From the NCBI GenBank assembly GCA_944320845.1, contig CALUJA010000001.1, positions 186,001-250,000 of the forward strand: a stretch of 64,000 nt of DNA, in the 5' to 3' direction. Made by a program: the position numbers and the translations under genes. The notes below the pieces were generated by a model. It saw only the letters and a list, made by a program, of their open reading frames with translations. It was not told the origin of the DNA and ran no database searches. This DNA is from an uncultured Phocaeicola sp. GTDB taxonomy: Bacteria; Bacteroidota; Bacteroidia; Bacteroidales; Bacteroidaceae. This document shows, in pieces, positions 55,048 through 62,864 of the stretch; position 1 is the stretch's first letter, and every line of letters begins with the position of its first letter.

Positions 55048-57345
55048 ATGATAACACATTATTTGAAGGTGGCTTTACGCAATTTGCTGCATTTTAAGAT
55101 GCAGAGCCTCGTATCTGCGCTGTGTCTGGCGGTAGGAATTGTCGTTTTCAGCGTGGTATATCTGTTTGTTGACCGTTTTGCGGACGCTTACAGCAGTTTG
55201 CCCGACGACGACCGCCGTGTACTAATCAAGGCATACGGGAAGGAAACGGGATATGAAATGCCCTTCCGTCTGTCGGAAACGGTCGAACTGGCGTTTCGTG
55301 CGGAGGGAATACTGGATTCCTTGTCTGTCCACTCGGCCACACTGCGCACGGATGTGGAAGTGATAGGGAAAGACGGCCGTAGCCTGCCATATATCGTGGA
55401 TTATAAAGTGACAAATGCACGTTTCTCCCGTTATTTCAACTTGAAGCTGCTTTATGGCGACTATGTTCCGGCATTGCCGGACGAGATAATCGTATCGTCT
55501 GACTTTGCCAAAAGGATATCCCAAGACGGCAGCCCCGTGGGAATGATGGTTCGCCTTGTCTCGCTGGAACCGGCAAACAAGATAAAAGATTATCGTATTG
55601 TGAACGTGGCGGATGTTCCTGAAAACGGACTGGAACTGAATGCGGACTGCTATTTTCCACTTGAGGCATTGCCCTACGCACGGACTCAGGTGCATGCTTT
55701 TATCCCGAAGGGGCAGACTTTAAGCGGACTGAACAAGGCGTTGGACAATGTTGTATGGAATAATGGCGGGCAGGAAATATCCGTAGATGCTTCTCCGGTG
55801 AGCGGACAAAAAGAGACTTTACTCGTAAAGTCTTTGATTCTGCTTCTTGCCTCCCTGATTCTGGTATCGGGACTGATTAATTTCCTGAAATTTACATTTC
55901 AGATGTTCTATGCCCGACAGCACGAACTGGCTTTACGGAAGAGTCTTGGCTCGGACATGAAAGGAATCTTTTTCCTGCTTTTCATAGAGGTATTCTGCAT
56001 GCTGTCTTTTGCTTTCCTGCTTTCATTGGTATTGCTGGAGGTTTCGCTTCCTCTGGCCTACCGTTTTCTGCCGGAAGAAAACATAGATTGGCTTGTTGCA
56101 GGAGATTGTTATCGGGCACAGGCGGTGCTTTATCTGGCAGTCTTGTTGGTTTGTCTGTTTATAGTTTCTTATCCGGTGTGGCGCGTGCGTGGAGTAAACC
56201 TTGTCAGCCGGATTCGCACAAACGAGCGGAAGCACAGATTCCGTACTGCGATGATTTGCATCCAGCTGCTTATCTCTATGGCCTTTTTAGGAGCGGTAAT
56301 CATCATTCATTTGTCGTATAGTGAACTGCGGGGCAGGCTGTATTATCCTTCGGAACGGGTGGAAGAGAACCGGATTATTTCGATAGGCATGACCAATAAT
56401 GTAGTTCGGAAGCATTGGGATGTAATACGTACAGAACTTGACCGCATGCCGGAAATAGAAGAACAGACTTTCGTCAATGAAGAATCGAACGACGGCCTGC
56501 TTTCCTATCAGTTTACTACCTTCCTGAAGCAGGACAGTGCGGAAGTCCGGCTGAAAGTAATGACCGGGAATCCTGATTATTTCCATTTCTTCCACATTCC
56601 GCTTCAGGGAAAAATATTGGAAGCGGAATCAGACGGCTTTGTTTACGTAAGCAAGAATTTTGCCGAGCTGTTGCAGCATGAAAATTCAGAAGGCATGGTG
56701 CGGTTGGACGACCGGACTTATCAGATTGCCGGCGTATATGAAGATTTATATCGGAACATGATGGACGACGGCAGGTTCGTTGGTTCTGTGTTTTTCCCTA
56801 CGCCGGATTTTAAGGTATGGCTGTTAAAAATAGCTTCCGGACACGATGTGGATGAAGTGATGGAAAAGGTAACGGCTGTTTGCAGACAGCATGTCCCCGA
56901 CACATTGCCTTTGGATGTGTATAAATTCGGCGAGCGAACCGTGTGCTCGGTAATGGAAACGTTGGAGACCGTTATGTGGATACTGGCTTTGGTCAGCCTG
57001 CTGCTGGTGATACTCAGTGTGTATTCCTCTATTTCGATGGATGCCGTGGCCCGTCAGAAGGAGGTTGCTATCCGGAAGATAAGTGGAGCCTCTCGTAAGG
57101 ATATTGTGACATTGTTTGCCCGACCGTATATAATGATGTTTGCTCTGATGTCCCTGGTGGTTTACCCGTTGTTGCGGCTGTCTATGATTGGTACAATGGA
57201 AGAATCTTCCTTGAAATCGGTCTACGGATGGGAGTGGGGAGTCATTTTGTTCGTTTCCACGGCTCTGCTGATTACGGTGGCAATCGGTTGGCAAATTATA
57301 AAACTGGTGCGGGTAAACCCGGCGGCGACTATAAAGAAGGAATGA
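55048..57345 (+). CDS. FtsX-type ABC transporter permease
   Basis: A 765-residue inner-membrane protein with the two-FtsX-domain arrangement common in Bacteroidales. An N-terminal helix (about 20-42) and large periplasmic MacB-like domain (about 45-260) are followed by three helices (about 265-375). A second N-terminal-like helix and periplasmic domain follow (about 395-640), then the last three helices (about 645-755). 'FYARQHELALRKSLGSDMKGIFFLL' and 'VARQKEVAIRKISGASRKDIVTLF' are the two cytoplasmic coupling segments that would meet an ATPase. No ATPase or membrane-fusion gene is adjacent, so its partner is encoded elsewhere. The transported or signalled substrate is unknown. Confidence 0.88.
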   Translation: MITHYLKVALRNLLHFKMQSLVSALCLAVGIVVFSVVYLFVDRFADAYSSLPDDDRRVLIKAYGKETGYEMPFRLSETVELAFRAEGILDSLSVHSATLRTDVEVIGKDGRSLPYIVDYKVTNARFSRYFNLKLLYGDYVPALPDEIIVSSDFAKRISQDGSPVGMMVRLVSLEPANKIKDYRIVNVADVPENGLELNADCYFPLEALPYARTQVHAFIPKGQTLSGLNKALDNVVWNNGGQEISVDASPVSGQKETLLVKSLILLLASLILVSGLINFLKFTFQMFYARQHELALRKSLGSDMKGIFFLLFIEVFCMLSFAFLLSLVLLEVSLPLAYRFLPEENIDWLVAGDCYRAQAVLYLAVLLVCLFIVSYPVWRVRGVNLVSRIRTNERKHRFRTAMICIQLLISMAFLGAVIIIHLSYSELRGRLYYPSERVEENRIISIGMTNNVVRKHWDVIRTELDRMPEIEEQTFVNEESNDGLLSYQFTTFLKQDSAEVRLKVMTGNPDYFHFFHIPLQGKILEAESDGFVYVSKNFAELLQHENSEGMVRLDDRTYQIAGVYEDLYRNMMDDGRFVGSVFFPTPDFKVWLLKIASGHDVDEVMEKVTAVCRQHVPDTLPLDVYKFGERTVCSVMETLETVMWILALVSLLLVILSVYSSISMDAVARQKEVAIRKISGASRKDIVTLFARPYIMMFALMSLVVYPLLRLSMIGTMEESSLKSVYGWEWGVILFVSTALLITVAIGWQIIKLVRVNPAATIKKE

Positions 57346-57569
57346 CAGATTGTACGGACTGGATGTACGGCCTGAAATCATTTTGCTTCTTCGGCCTTTC
57401 GCCTGTTCCGGTAATATTTATATCCGAATCTCTTCTTATGGATTATCCGCAAGAATTTTTTTCTGCAAGGAGCAGAAGGATAAATGATACGGGAAAACGG
57501 CAGGTGTGAATGCATCGCATTTCTTTTGGCTCCATTCATAAATCAAGTCCGTTTCTATAGTCTTTTTGC

Positions 57570-57616
57570 AAAAAACAGGCTGTCCCGCATTTTATCGGGG
57601 GACAGCCTGTTTTTTC
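57570..57616. terminator. Bidirectional terminator between convergent genes
   Basis: A perfect stem AAAAAACAGGCTGTCCC / GGGACAGCCTGTTTTTT with a loop of about 11-12 bases. The A and T tracts in the arms give U-runs on both strands, serving the ABC permease (plus) and korB (minus). Confidence 0.92.
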
Positions 57617-57636
57617 TGGTTCGGGAGTGACAGAAT

Positions 57637-58647
57637 TTATTTCACTTCCCACGTATCGTTTGTATCCAGAAGTTCGGCAAACGTATGGTATTTCTTTTTG
57701 GCGGAAACTTCCTCTATTTGTGCCTTTACAGCTTCATCGTAGGTAGGAGCTTCCACATCGCGGATAACGCCCAAGGCAATCGGGAAGTCCGGCCCTTCCA
57801 TCAGAGCCAGCTTGAGTTGCAGCGTATGGTCTTCGCAATGCGCGTCGTGAATCAGGATATCCTTTTCCGTTATCCCGTTTTCGCCCAGCTTCACCACTTT
57901 CAGCCCGAAGCCTTCCTGCATCAGTCCGAATTCTTTGTTGGGCCCGAACAGCATCGGCTTGCCGTGCTCCAGATAGATGGCATTCTTTTCGCGGTCTTCT
58001 TTCTTGGCGATAGCGTTGTGTGTGCCGTCATTAAAGATGACGCAATTCTGCAAAACCTCCACCACTGAAGTGCCTTTATGGCGGGCTGCCGCCTTCAAGA
58101 CCTCAACCGAAGGGCCTCCGTCAACGGCGGCACAGCGGGCAAAGAAGCGTCCTCTTGCACCGAAGCAGAGTTCGGCCGGGCGGAACGGGTCTTCCACCGT
58201 TCCGTACGGAGACGACTTGCTGACAAATCCGCGGGCGGATGTCGGTGAATACTGTCCCTTGGTCAGGCCATAGATACGGTTGTTCAGGAGAACGATGTTG
58301 ATGTCCACATTGCGGCGGATGGCATGGATAAAGTGATTGCCTCCGATGGCCAGTCCGTCTCCGTCGCCTGAAATCTGCCAGATGGTGATTGCAGGATTGG
58401 CCACCTTTGCGCCCGTGGCGATGGCTGCGGCACGTCCGTGAATGGTGTGCATGCCATAGGTGTTCATGTAATAAGGCAGGCGTGAAGAACATCCGATGCC
58501 CGAGATGACGGCTATCTGATGAGGGGGAACGCCTATTTCTGCCAGTGCCTTGTGGAAAGAATTCAGAAATGCATGGTCGCCGCAGCCCGGACACCAGCGC
58601 GGTTGTCCTGCCTTGTAATCTGCTGCTGTATATTTTGTTTCGCTCAT
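57637..58647 (-). CDS. korB: 2-oxoacid:ferredoxin oxidoreductase, beta subunit
   Basis: The TPP-binding subunit of a 2-oxoacid:ferredoxin oxidoreductase, probably for 2-oxoglutarate. The 336-residue product shows the Fe-S/TPP opening 'PRWCPGCGDHAFLNSFHKAL' (about 16-35), 'AVISGIGCSSRLPYYMNTYGMHTIHGRAA', the TPP motif 'WQISGDGDGLAIGGNHFIHA' (about 91-110) and 'VLLNNRIYGLTKGQYSPTS'. It lies 5 bases after the alpha subunit. The enzyme works in anaerobic central metabolism, running the oxidative or reductive TCA branch with ferredoxin. Confidence 0.94.
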   Translation of the reverse strand: MSETKYTAADYKAGQPRWCPGCGDHAFLNSFHKALAEIGVPPHQIAVISGIGCSSRLPYYMNTYGMHTIHGRAAAIATGAKVANPAITIWQISGDGDGLAIGGNHFIHAIRRNVDINIVLLNNRIYGLTKGQYSPTSARGFVSKSSPYGTVEDPFRPAELCFGARGRFFARCAAVDGGPSVEVLKAAARHKGTSVVEVLQNCVIFNDGTHNAIAKKEDREKNAIYLEHGKPMLFGPNKEFGLMQEGFGLKVVKLGENGITEKDILIHDAHCEDHTLQLKLALMEGPDFPIALGVIRDVEAPTYDEAVKAQIEEVSAKKKYHTFAELLDTNDTWEVK

Positions 58648-58652
58648 TGTGC

Positions 58653-60506
58653 TTATTCCTCCATAATTTTAGTGAATGCTTCAACCAGTTCCTGTACGAC
58701 GAACGGCTGGCCTTTGACTTGATTGAACTGATGTAGATGGATGCCTTCCACTTTCATGCGCAGGTATCCTGCCAGTTGGCCCATATTCTGTTCGGCTACG
58801 ACAATCTTCTTGTAGCGGCGCAATACCTCGGCCGTGTTTTTCGGCAGCGGGTTAATGAAGCGGAAGTGGGCAAGGGCGGCTTTCTTTCCTTGTGCATTCA
58901 GCGTGTCCATTGCAGAATGAAGGTGTCCGTAGGTACCGCCAAAACCGACAATCAGCAGGTCGGCGTCCGGATTTCCCTCTATCTCCAGTGGAGGAATGCA
59001 GTCTGCAATCTTGGCTATCTTCTCGGCCCGCAGTTTTGTCATCAGGTGATGATTTTCCGGTTCCGTAGAGATGGCTCCGGTTTCGTTGCTCTTTTCCAGT
59101 CCTCCGATGCGGTGCATGAAGCCTTCTGTTCCCGGTTTCGCCCAGTAGCGTACGCCTGTTTCCGGATTCCGCAAGAAGGGAGTCCACTTTCCGGCCATGT
59201 CGGGAGTGACATAAGGCGGGTTGATGGCAGGATATTCATTCAGATTAGGAAGCCGCCATGCAGCCGAGCCGTTGGCAATGTAGGCATCGGTCAGCAGCAC
59301 CACCGGGGTCATGTGCTCGAGTGCTATTTTGCAGGCAGTATAGGCAGCGTCAAAACAGTCGGTTGGTGAAGATGCGGCGATGACCGGCATCGGACTTTCT
59401 CCGTTTCGTCCGTAGAGAACCTGCAGGAGATCCGTCTGTTCAGACTTGGTCGGCAGTCCGGTAGAAGGCCCTCCACGCTGCACATCGATGATGACAAGCG
59501 GCAGTTCGGTGATTACGGCCAGATTCATCGCCTCGCTCTTCAGGCAAATGCCCGGTCCGGAAGTGGTGGTTGCAGCCAAAGCTCCGGCAAAAGAAGCTCC
59601 GACAGCTGATGCGCATCCGGCAATCTCGTCTTCACACTGCACGGTCTTTACGCCTAAAGATTTATGCTTGGCCAGTTCGTGCAGGATATCCGTGGCCGGA
59701 GTGATGGGATAAGAGCCCAAATACAGTTCCAGTCCGGCCTTCTCGGCGGCAGCCATCAGTCCGTAGGCCGTAGCCTTGTTGCCGTTGATGTCCATATAGC
59801 GTCCGGGAATCTTTTGCTCCTTGCTGGGAACTGTATAGCTGATGGAAACGGAAGCGTGGGTATTTTCTCCGAATCCGTATCCTGCATGAAGCACCTTGAT
59901 GTTGGCTTCAGCGATTTCCGGTTTCTTGGCAAACTTTTCGCGCAGCAGTTTCTCGCCTACGGTTATGTCGCGGTGAAACAGCCAGCATACCAGTCCCAAG
60001 GCAAACATGTTCTTTGTCCGGAGTATTGTCTTATTGTCCAGGCCGCTGTCTTTCAGACATTCCTTACACATGGAAGTAATTGCGGCCTCTACCACCTCGT
60101 TCTTGATTCCTAATTCAGAGAACGGGTTTTCCAATTGGAACTGTGCTTTTTCCAAATCACGCTTGGTAAACGAATCTGTATCGATGATGATTACAGACTG
60201 CGACTTGCAAAACTTGTATTGTGTTTTCAGAGCGGCAGGGTTCATGGCTACCAAAACATCGCACTTGTCGCCCGGCGTGTAGACTTTGCCCGAGCCGATG
60301 TGTACCTGGAAACCGGAAACTCCCGTCAGTGAGCCTTGCGGGGCGCGGATATCTGCCGGATAATCTGGAAATGTACTGATGTCATTTCCTTCCGTAGCCG
60401 AAATATTCGAAAACATATTACCAGCCAACTGCATTCCATCGCCCGAATCGCCTGAGAAGCGGACTACCACATCGTCCAGCTCCTTGACTTTCATATCTTC
60501 TGCCAT
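58653..60506 (-). CDS. korA: 2-oxoacid:ferredoxin oxidoreductase, alpha subunit (gamma-alpha fusion)
   Basis: A 617-residue subunit in which the gamma domain (about 1-190, starting 'VVVRFSGDSGDGMQLAGNMFSN') is fused ahead of the alpha pyrimidine-binding domain. The alpha part has 'LYLGSYPITPATDILHELAKH' (about 270-290) and 'VQCEDEIAGCASAVGASFAGA'. The C-terminal transketolase-like domain (about 500-617) includes 'KKIVVAEQNMGQLAGYLRMKVEG'. The start at 60506 ('MAEDMKVKELDD') drops nine nonconserved codons. No exact -7 consensus box was found in the 254-base upstream region. KorA and KorB form one operon. Confidence 0.94.
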   Translation of the reverse strand: MAEDMKVKELDDVVVRFSGDSGDGMQLAGNMFSNISATEGNDISTFPDYPADIRAPQGSLTGVSGFQVHIGSGKVYTPGDKCDVLVAMNPAALKTQYKFCKSQSVIIIDTDSFTKRDLEKAQFQLENPFSELGIKNEVVEAAITSMCKECLKDSGLDNKTILRTKNMFALGLVCWLFHRDITVGEKLLREKFAKKPEIAEANIKVLHAGYGFGENTHASVSISYTVPSKEQKIPGRYMDINGNKATAYGLMAAAEKAGLELYLGSYPITPATDILHELAKHKSLGVKTVQCEDEIAGCASAVGASFAGALAATTTSGPGICLKSEAMNLAVITELPLVIIDVQRGGPSTGLPTKSEQTDLLQVLYGRNGESPMPVIAASSPTDCFDAAYTACKIALEHMTPVVLLTDAYIANGSAAWRLPNLNEYPAINPPYVTPDMAGKWTPFLRNPETGVRYWAKPGTEGFMHRIGGLEKSNETGAISTEPENHHLMTKLRAEKIAKIADCIPPLEIEGNPDADLLIVGFGGTYGHLHSAMDTLNAQGKKAALAHFRFINPLPKNTAEVLRRYKKIVVAEQNMGQLAGYLRMKVEGIHLHQFNQVKGQPFVVQELVEAFTKIMEE

Positions 60507-60670
60507 ATAGAAATGTTTTAGTTTAAAGTTCACAAAATCAGTAGTTGCAAAATTGGCGAAGTTCCTGCAAATAACAAAATAAATTGATGGTTATTTTAAA
60601 AGATGACGGGCAATATGAATAATTTGAATATTTTTCGGGACTATTGTAGGAAAGTTTGGGCAAAAAGCAT

Positions 60671-60678
60671 TATTTTTG
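60671..60678 (+). promoter_or_regulatory. -7 element before tRNA-Arg
   Basis: TATTTTTG, exact TAnnTTTG, 82 bases before the tRNA 5' end; a TTTG at 60655-60658 is too close for a standard -33. A leader of about 75 bases would be removed during tRNA processing. Confidence 0.4.
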
Positions 60679-60760
60679 CACGCATATTCATGAAACCGCA
60701 GGGGAAAAACGGCCTGTGCGGCGTCTGTAGACGGCGATTTGTGGGTATGCTGTTCCAAAA

Positions 60761-60832
60761 GGCTCTGTAGTTCAACGGATAGAACAAGAATTTCCTAAAT
60801 TTTAGATAGGGGTTCGATTCCCCTCGGAGCTA
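60761..60832 (+). tRNA. tRNA-Arg (anticodon CCU)
   Basis: A 72-base cloverleaf with acceptor stem GGCTCTG / CGGAGCT (two G-U pairs) and discriminator A. The D-arm is GTTC / GAAC. The anticodon arm AGAAT-TTCCTAA-ATTTT has anticodon CCT, and the T-arm is AGGGG-TTCGATT-CCCCT. The anticodon stem is weak and AT-rich. CCA is not encoded. No integrase or repeat flanks it. Confidence 0.92.
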
Positions 60833-60880
60833 CTCTCTGTAGACTGTTGTCTGGCTGTATAGACATCTTGAAATACCTTC

Positions 60881-60912
60881 TTCGTTTTTATTCCACTAAT
60901 TTTGTATTTTTG
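60881..60912 (+). promoter_or_regulatory. Promoter of the ECF sigma factor gene
   Basis: TTCG (60881-60884, one mismatch to TTTG) and TATTTTTG (60905-60912) are spaced by 20 bases. Initiation near 60919 would leave a 15-base leader before the ATG at 60934. This looks like the housekeeping-sigma type. Confidence 0.6.
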
Positions 60913-60933
60913 CTCAAGTAACAAGATAGTATC

Positions 60934-61527
60934 ATGGAAAGGCAGATGTTGGAGAGGCTAAGGCAAGGGGATGAAAAGGCTTTCAAAAATATATTCGACA
61001 GATATTATACTCCGTTATGTCGGCTGGCAAACCAGATTCTTGGAAATGTCGCCTTGGCCGAAGAGATTGTGGATGACACCATTTTCTATTTATGGGAGCA
61101 CCGGAAGGAACTGGTCATCACGCACACTCTGTACGCTTATCTTGCAAGGGCGGTAAGGAACCGCTGCCTGAATGAACTGAACTCCCTTTCCCGCCGTGCC
61201 GAGCAAAGCTTTTCGGTCTACATATCGGACGAGAATATTGACTTTCTGGATACGTTGTTTGCCGATGAATCCCATCCGCTTGGCACGCTGATGGAGCGCG
61301 AGCTGGAGGAAAAGTTGGCTCGTTGCATCAGCTCCTTGCCGGGAGAATGCCGGACGGTGTTTGAGAAAAGCCGTTTCGAACAGAAAGGATACGAAGAGAT
61401 TGCCCAAGAACTACATATCTCAACGAATACCGTTAAATATCATATCAAGAATGCGTTGGCCTATCTTCGTGCGCATCTTGCCGACTATCTGAGGATGGTG
61501 CTTGCATACATGTGGATTGGCCGGTGA
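60934..61527 (+). CDS. ECF sigma-70 factor (Bacteroides expansion type)
   Basis: A 197-residue extracytoplasmic-function sigma factor. Region 2 spans about 10-75 ('FKNIFDRYYTPLCRLANQILG', then 'EIVDDTIFYLWEHRKEL' for core and -10 binding). Region 4 spans about 125-180 ('LPGECRTVFEKSRFEQKGYEEIAQEL' then 'STNTVKYHIKNALAYLR', the -35 recognition helix-turn-helix). There is no region 3. The next genes are a FecR anti-sigma and an STN-containing SusC-like receptor. It is therefore the cytoplasmic end of a trans-envelope signalling chain, released when the receptor binds its nutrient. Confidence 0.95.
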   Translation: MERQMLERLRQGDEKAFKNIFDRYYTPLCRLANQILGNVALAEEIVDDTIFYLWEHRKELVITHTLYAYLARAVRNRCLNELNSLSRRAEQSFSVYISDENIDFLDTLFADESHPLGTLMERELEEKLARCISSLPGECRTVFEKSRFEQKGYEEIAQELHISTNTVKYHIKNALAYLRAHLADYLRMVLAYMWIGR

Positions 61528-61606
61528 AAGAAGCGGATTGAAAAAAGTCTGTTTTTTTACTACCCGCCCTTCCCGTTTTTTTGTCTAATCAATAAAAGCA
61601 GTTTCA

Positions 61607-62632
61607 ATGGATATAAAAGATTTGCATAAGGAGGAAATTGACCGTTTGATATTGCTGTATATATCGGGTGATATAGACAGGGAGTCGCTGGCTCTGCTCC
61701 GTAAGTGGAGTGAGGCATCGGCCGACAATGCCCTTTATGTAAGAGACAGCCTGGAAATATGGTTTTCTGCGGGCGCGGCCGGCGACAAAACTTCCGTTGC
61801 AAGAAAGGAAGAGGCTTTCCGGCGCTTCAAGGCCAGGATAGCGAAGGAGGATGCCGCCGGGCGGGCGAAGCGCCGTTTTGCGATGCCGGCATCGAAATGG
61901 ATTTGCCGCGTGGCGGCCGCAGTGTTGATACTGCTCTTGCCTTTGGCCGGATATTGGGGAGGCATGAAAAAGGTTGAGGACAATTTTTCGGACATCATGG
62001 TAGAAGCCCCGATGGGTGCGCGTACGAAACTTTATCTTCCCGACGGCACTCTGGTCTGGCTTAACGCCGGCTCCAGAATCGTATATTCTCAGGGATTCGG
62101 TGTCAGCGACAGAAGCCTGGAGATGGAAGGAGAAGGATATTTTGAAGTCGCGAAAAATGAGGAACTCCCTTTTGAGATAAAGACAAAGGAGCTGAATCTG
62201 CGCGTACTCGGCACAAAATTCAACTTCCGGAACTATGCCGACGACGAGGAGGCTGTGGTGAACCTGATAGAAGGCAGGGTGAGGCTGAGAAATGAACTTG
62301 TCGTTTCCGGCGATTTGTATATGCAGCCGAACGAGCGGGCGGTATTGACAAAGCATACCGGAGCTTTGGTAAAGTCGGAAGTAAATGTCTCCAATTCCAC
62401 ACTGTGGACACGGGATGAACTTTATTTCGACGAAGTCTTGCTGAAGGATATAGCCAAACAGCTGTCTCGCAGCTTTGATGTGGAGATAGAAGTGGCGGAT
62501 TCGTTGCAGAACAGGCGGTTCTATGGCAGCTTTAAGATAGTGGGAAACTCGATAGACGAGATATTGAACACCATATCATCCACGGGCCGGATGAAATATA
62601 AATGTGAAGGAGACAGGTATGTGGTATATTGA
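61607..62632 (+). CDS. FecR-family anti-sigma factor
   Basis: A 341-residue bitopic regulator. A cytoplasmic N-terminal part (about 1-100, opening 'LHKEEIDRLILLYISGDIDRESLALL') would hold the sigma factor. One transmembrane helix (about 103-120, 'VAAAVLILLLPLAGYWGG') follows. The periplasmic FecR domain (about 135-230) has 'EAPMGARTKLYLPDGTLVWLNAGSRIVY' and 'MEGEGYFEVAKNEELPFEIKTKELNLRVLGTKFNFRNY'-like blocks. A C-terminal STN-like DUF4974 domain (about 270-341) has 'LLKDIAKQLSRSFDVEIEV'. It lies 79 bases downstream of the sigma gene and would contact the STN domain of the receptor at 62865. Confidence 0.94.
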   Translation: MDIKDLHKEEIDRLILLYISGDIDRESLALLRKWSEASADNALYVRDSLEIWFSAGAAGDKTSVARKEEAFRRFKARIAKEDAAGRAKRRFAMPASKWICRVAAAVLILLLPLAGYWGGMKKVEDNFSDIMVEAPMGARTKLYLPDGTLVWLNAGSRIVYSQGFGVSDRSLEMEGEGYFEVAKNEELPFEIKTKELNLRVLGTKFNFRNYADDEEAVVNLIEGRVRLRNELVVSGDLYMQPNERAVLTKHTGALVKSEVNVSNSTLWTRDELYFDEVLLKDIAKQLSRSFDVEIEVADSLQNRRFYGSFKIVGNSIDEILNTISSTGRMKYKCEGDRYVVY

Positions 62633-62682
62633 AATATTGAGATTGAGATAAAAAATATGTAGAACCTTAAAATTGTAATCTT

Positions 62683-62816
62683 ATGAAGACACTGACCGGC
62701 TGAAATGAAGCGCCGGTATCAAGATAAAGAATGAGGATGCGGCCACATCCTCACTCAAAAATCTGATACCTGCAAAGACTCTTACAGTTATAGATTTCAA
62801 AGCTAACAAATCTATA
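62683..62816 (+). promoter_or_regulatory. Structured leader with tiny ORF before the SusC-like gene
   Basis: The 232-base gap between FecR and the SusC-like gene holds a 6-codon ORF ('MKTLTG', 62683-62703). Its end contains ACCGGC, which can pair with GCCGGT (62712-62717). The GGTATC of 62715-62720 can instead pair with GATACC (62765-62770), enclosing a TGAGGATG/CATCCTCA hairpin (62732-62753). A perfect 9-bp repeat TATAGATTT/AAATCTATA (62789-62797, 62808-62816) follows. The first two pairings exclude each other. No TAnnTTTG box is present. An attenuator-like role is inferred only. Confidence 0.4.
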
Positions 62817-62864
62817 CTTATTTAAGAAATAATTTATAGAAGTTTAAATCAAAATCACTTTATC

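Noticed and set aside
54773-55051. 92-codon frame between murI and the ABC permease
   Set aside because: Arg/Pro-rich with a phenylalanine run, no ribosome-binding site or promoter, and it ends inside the permease start.
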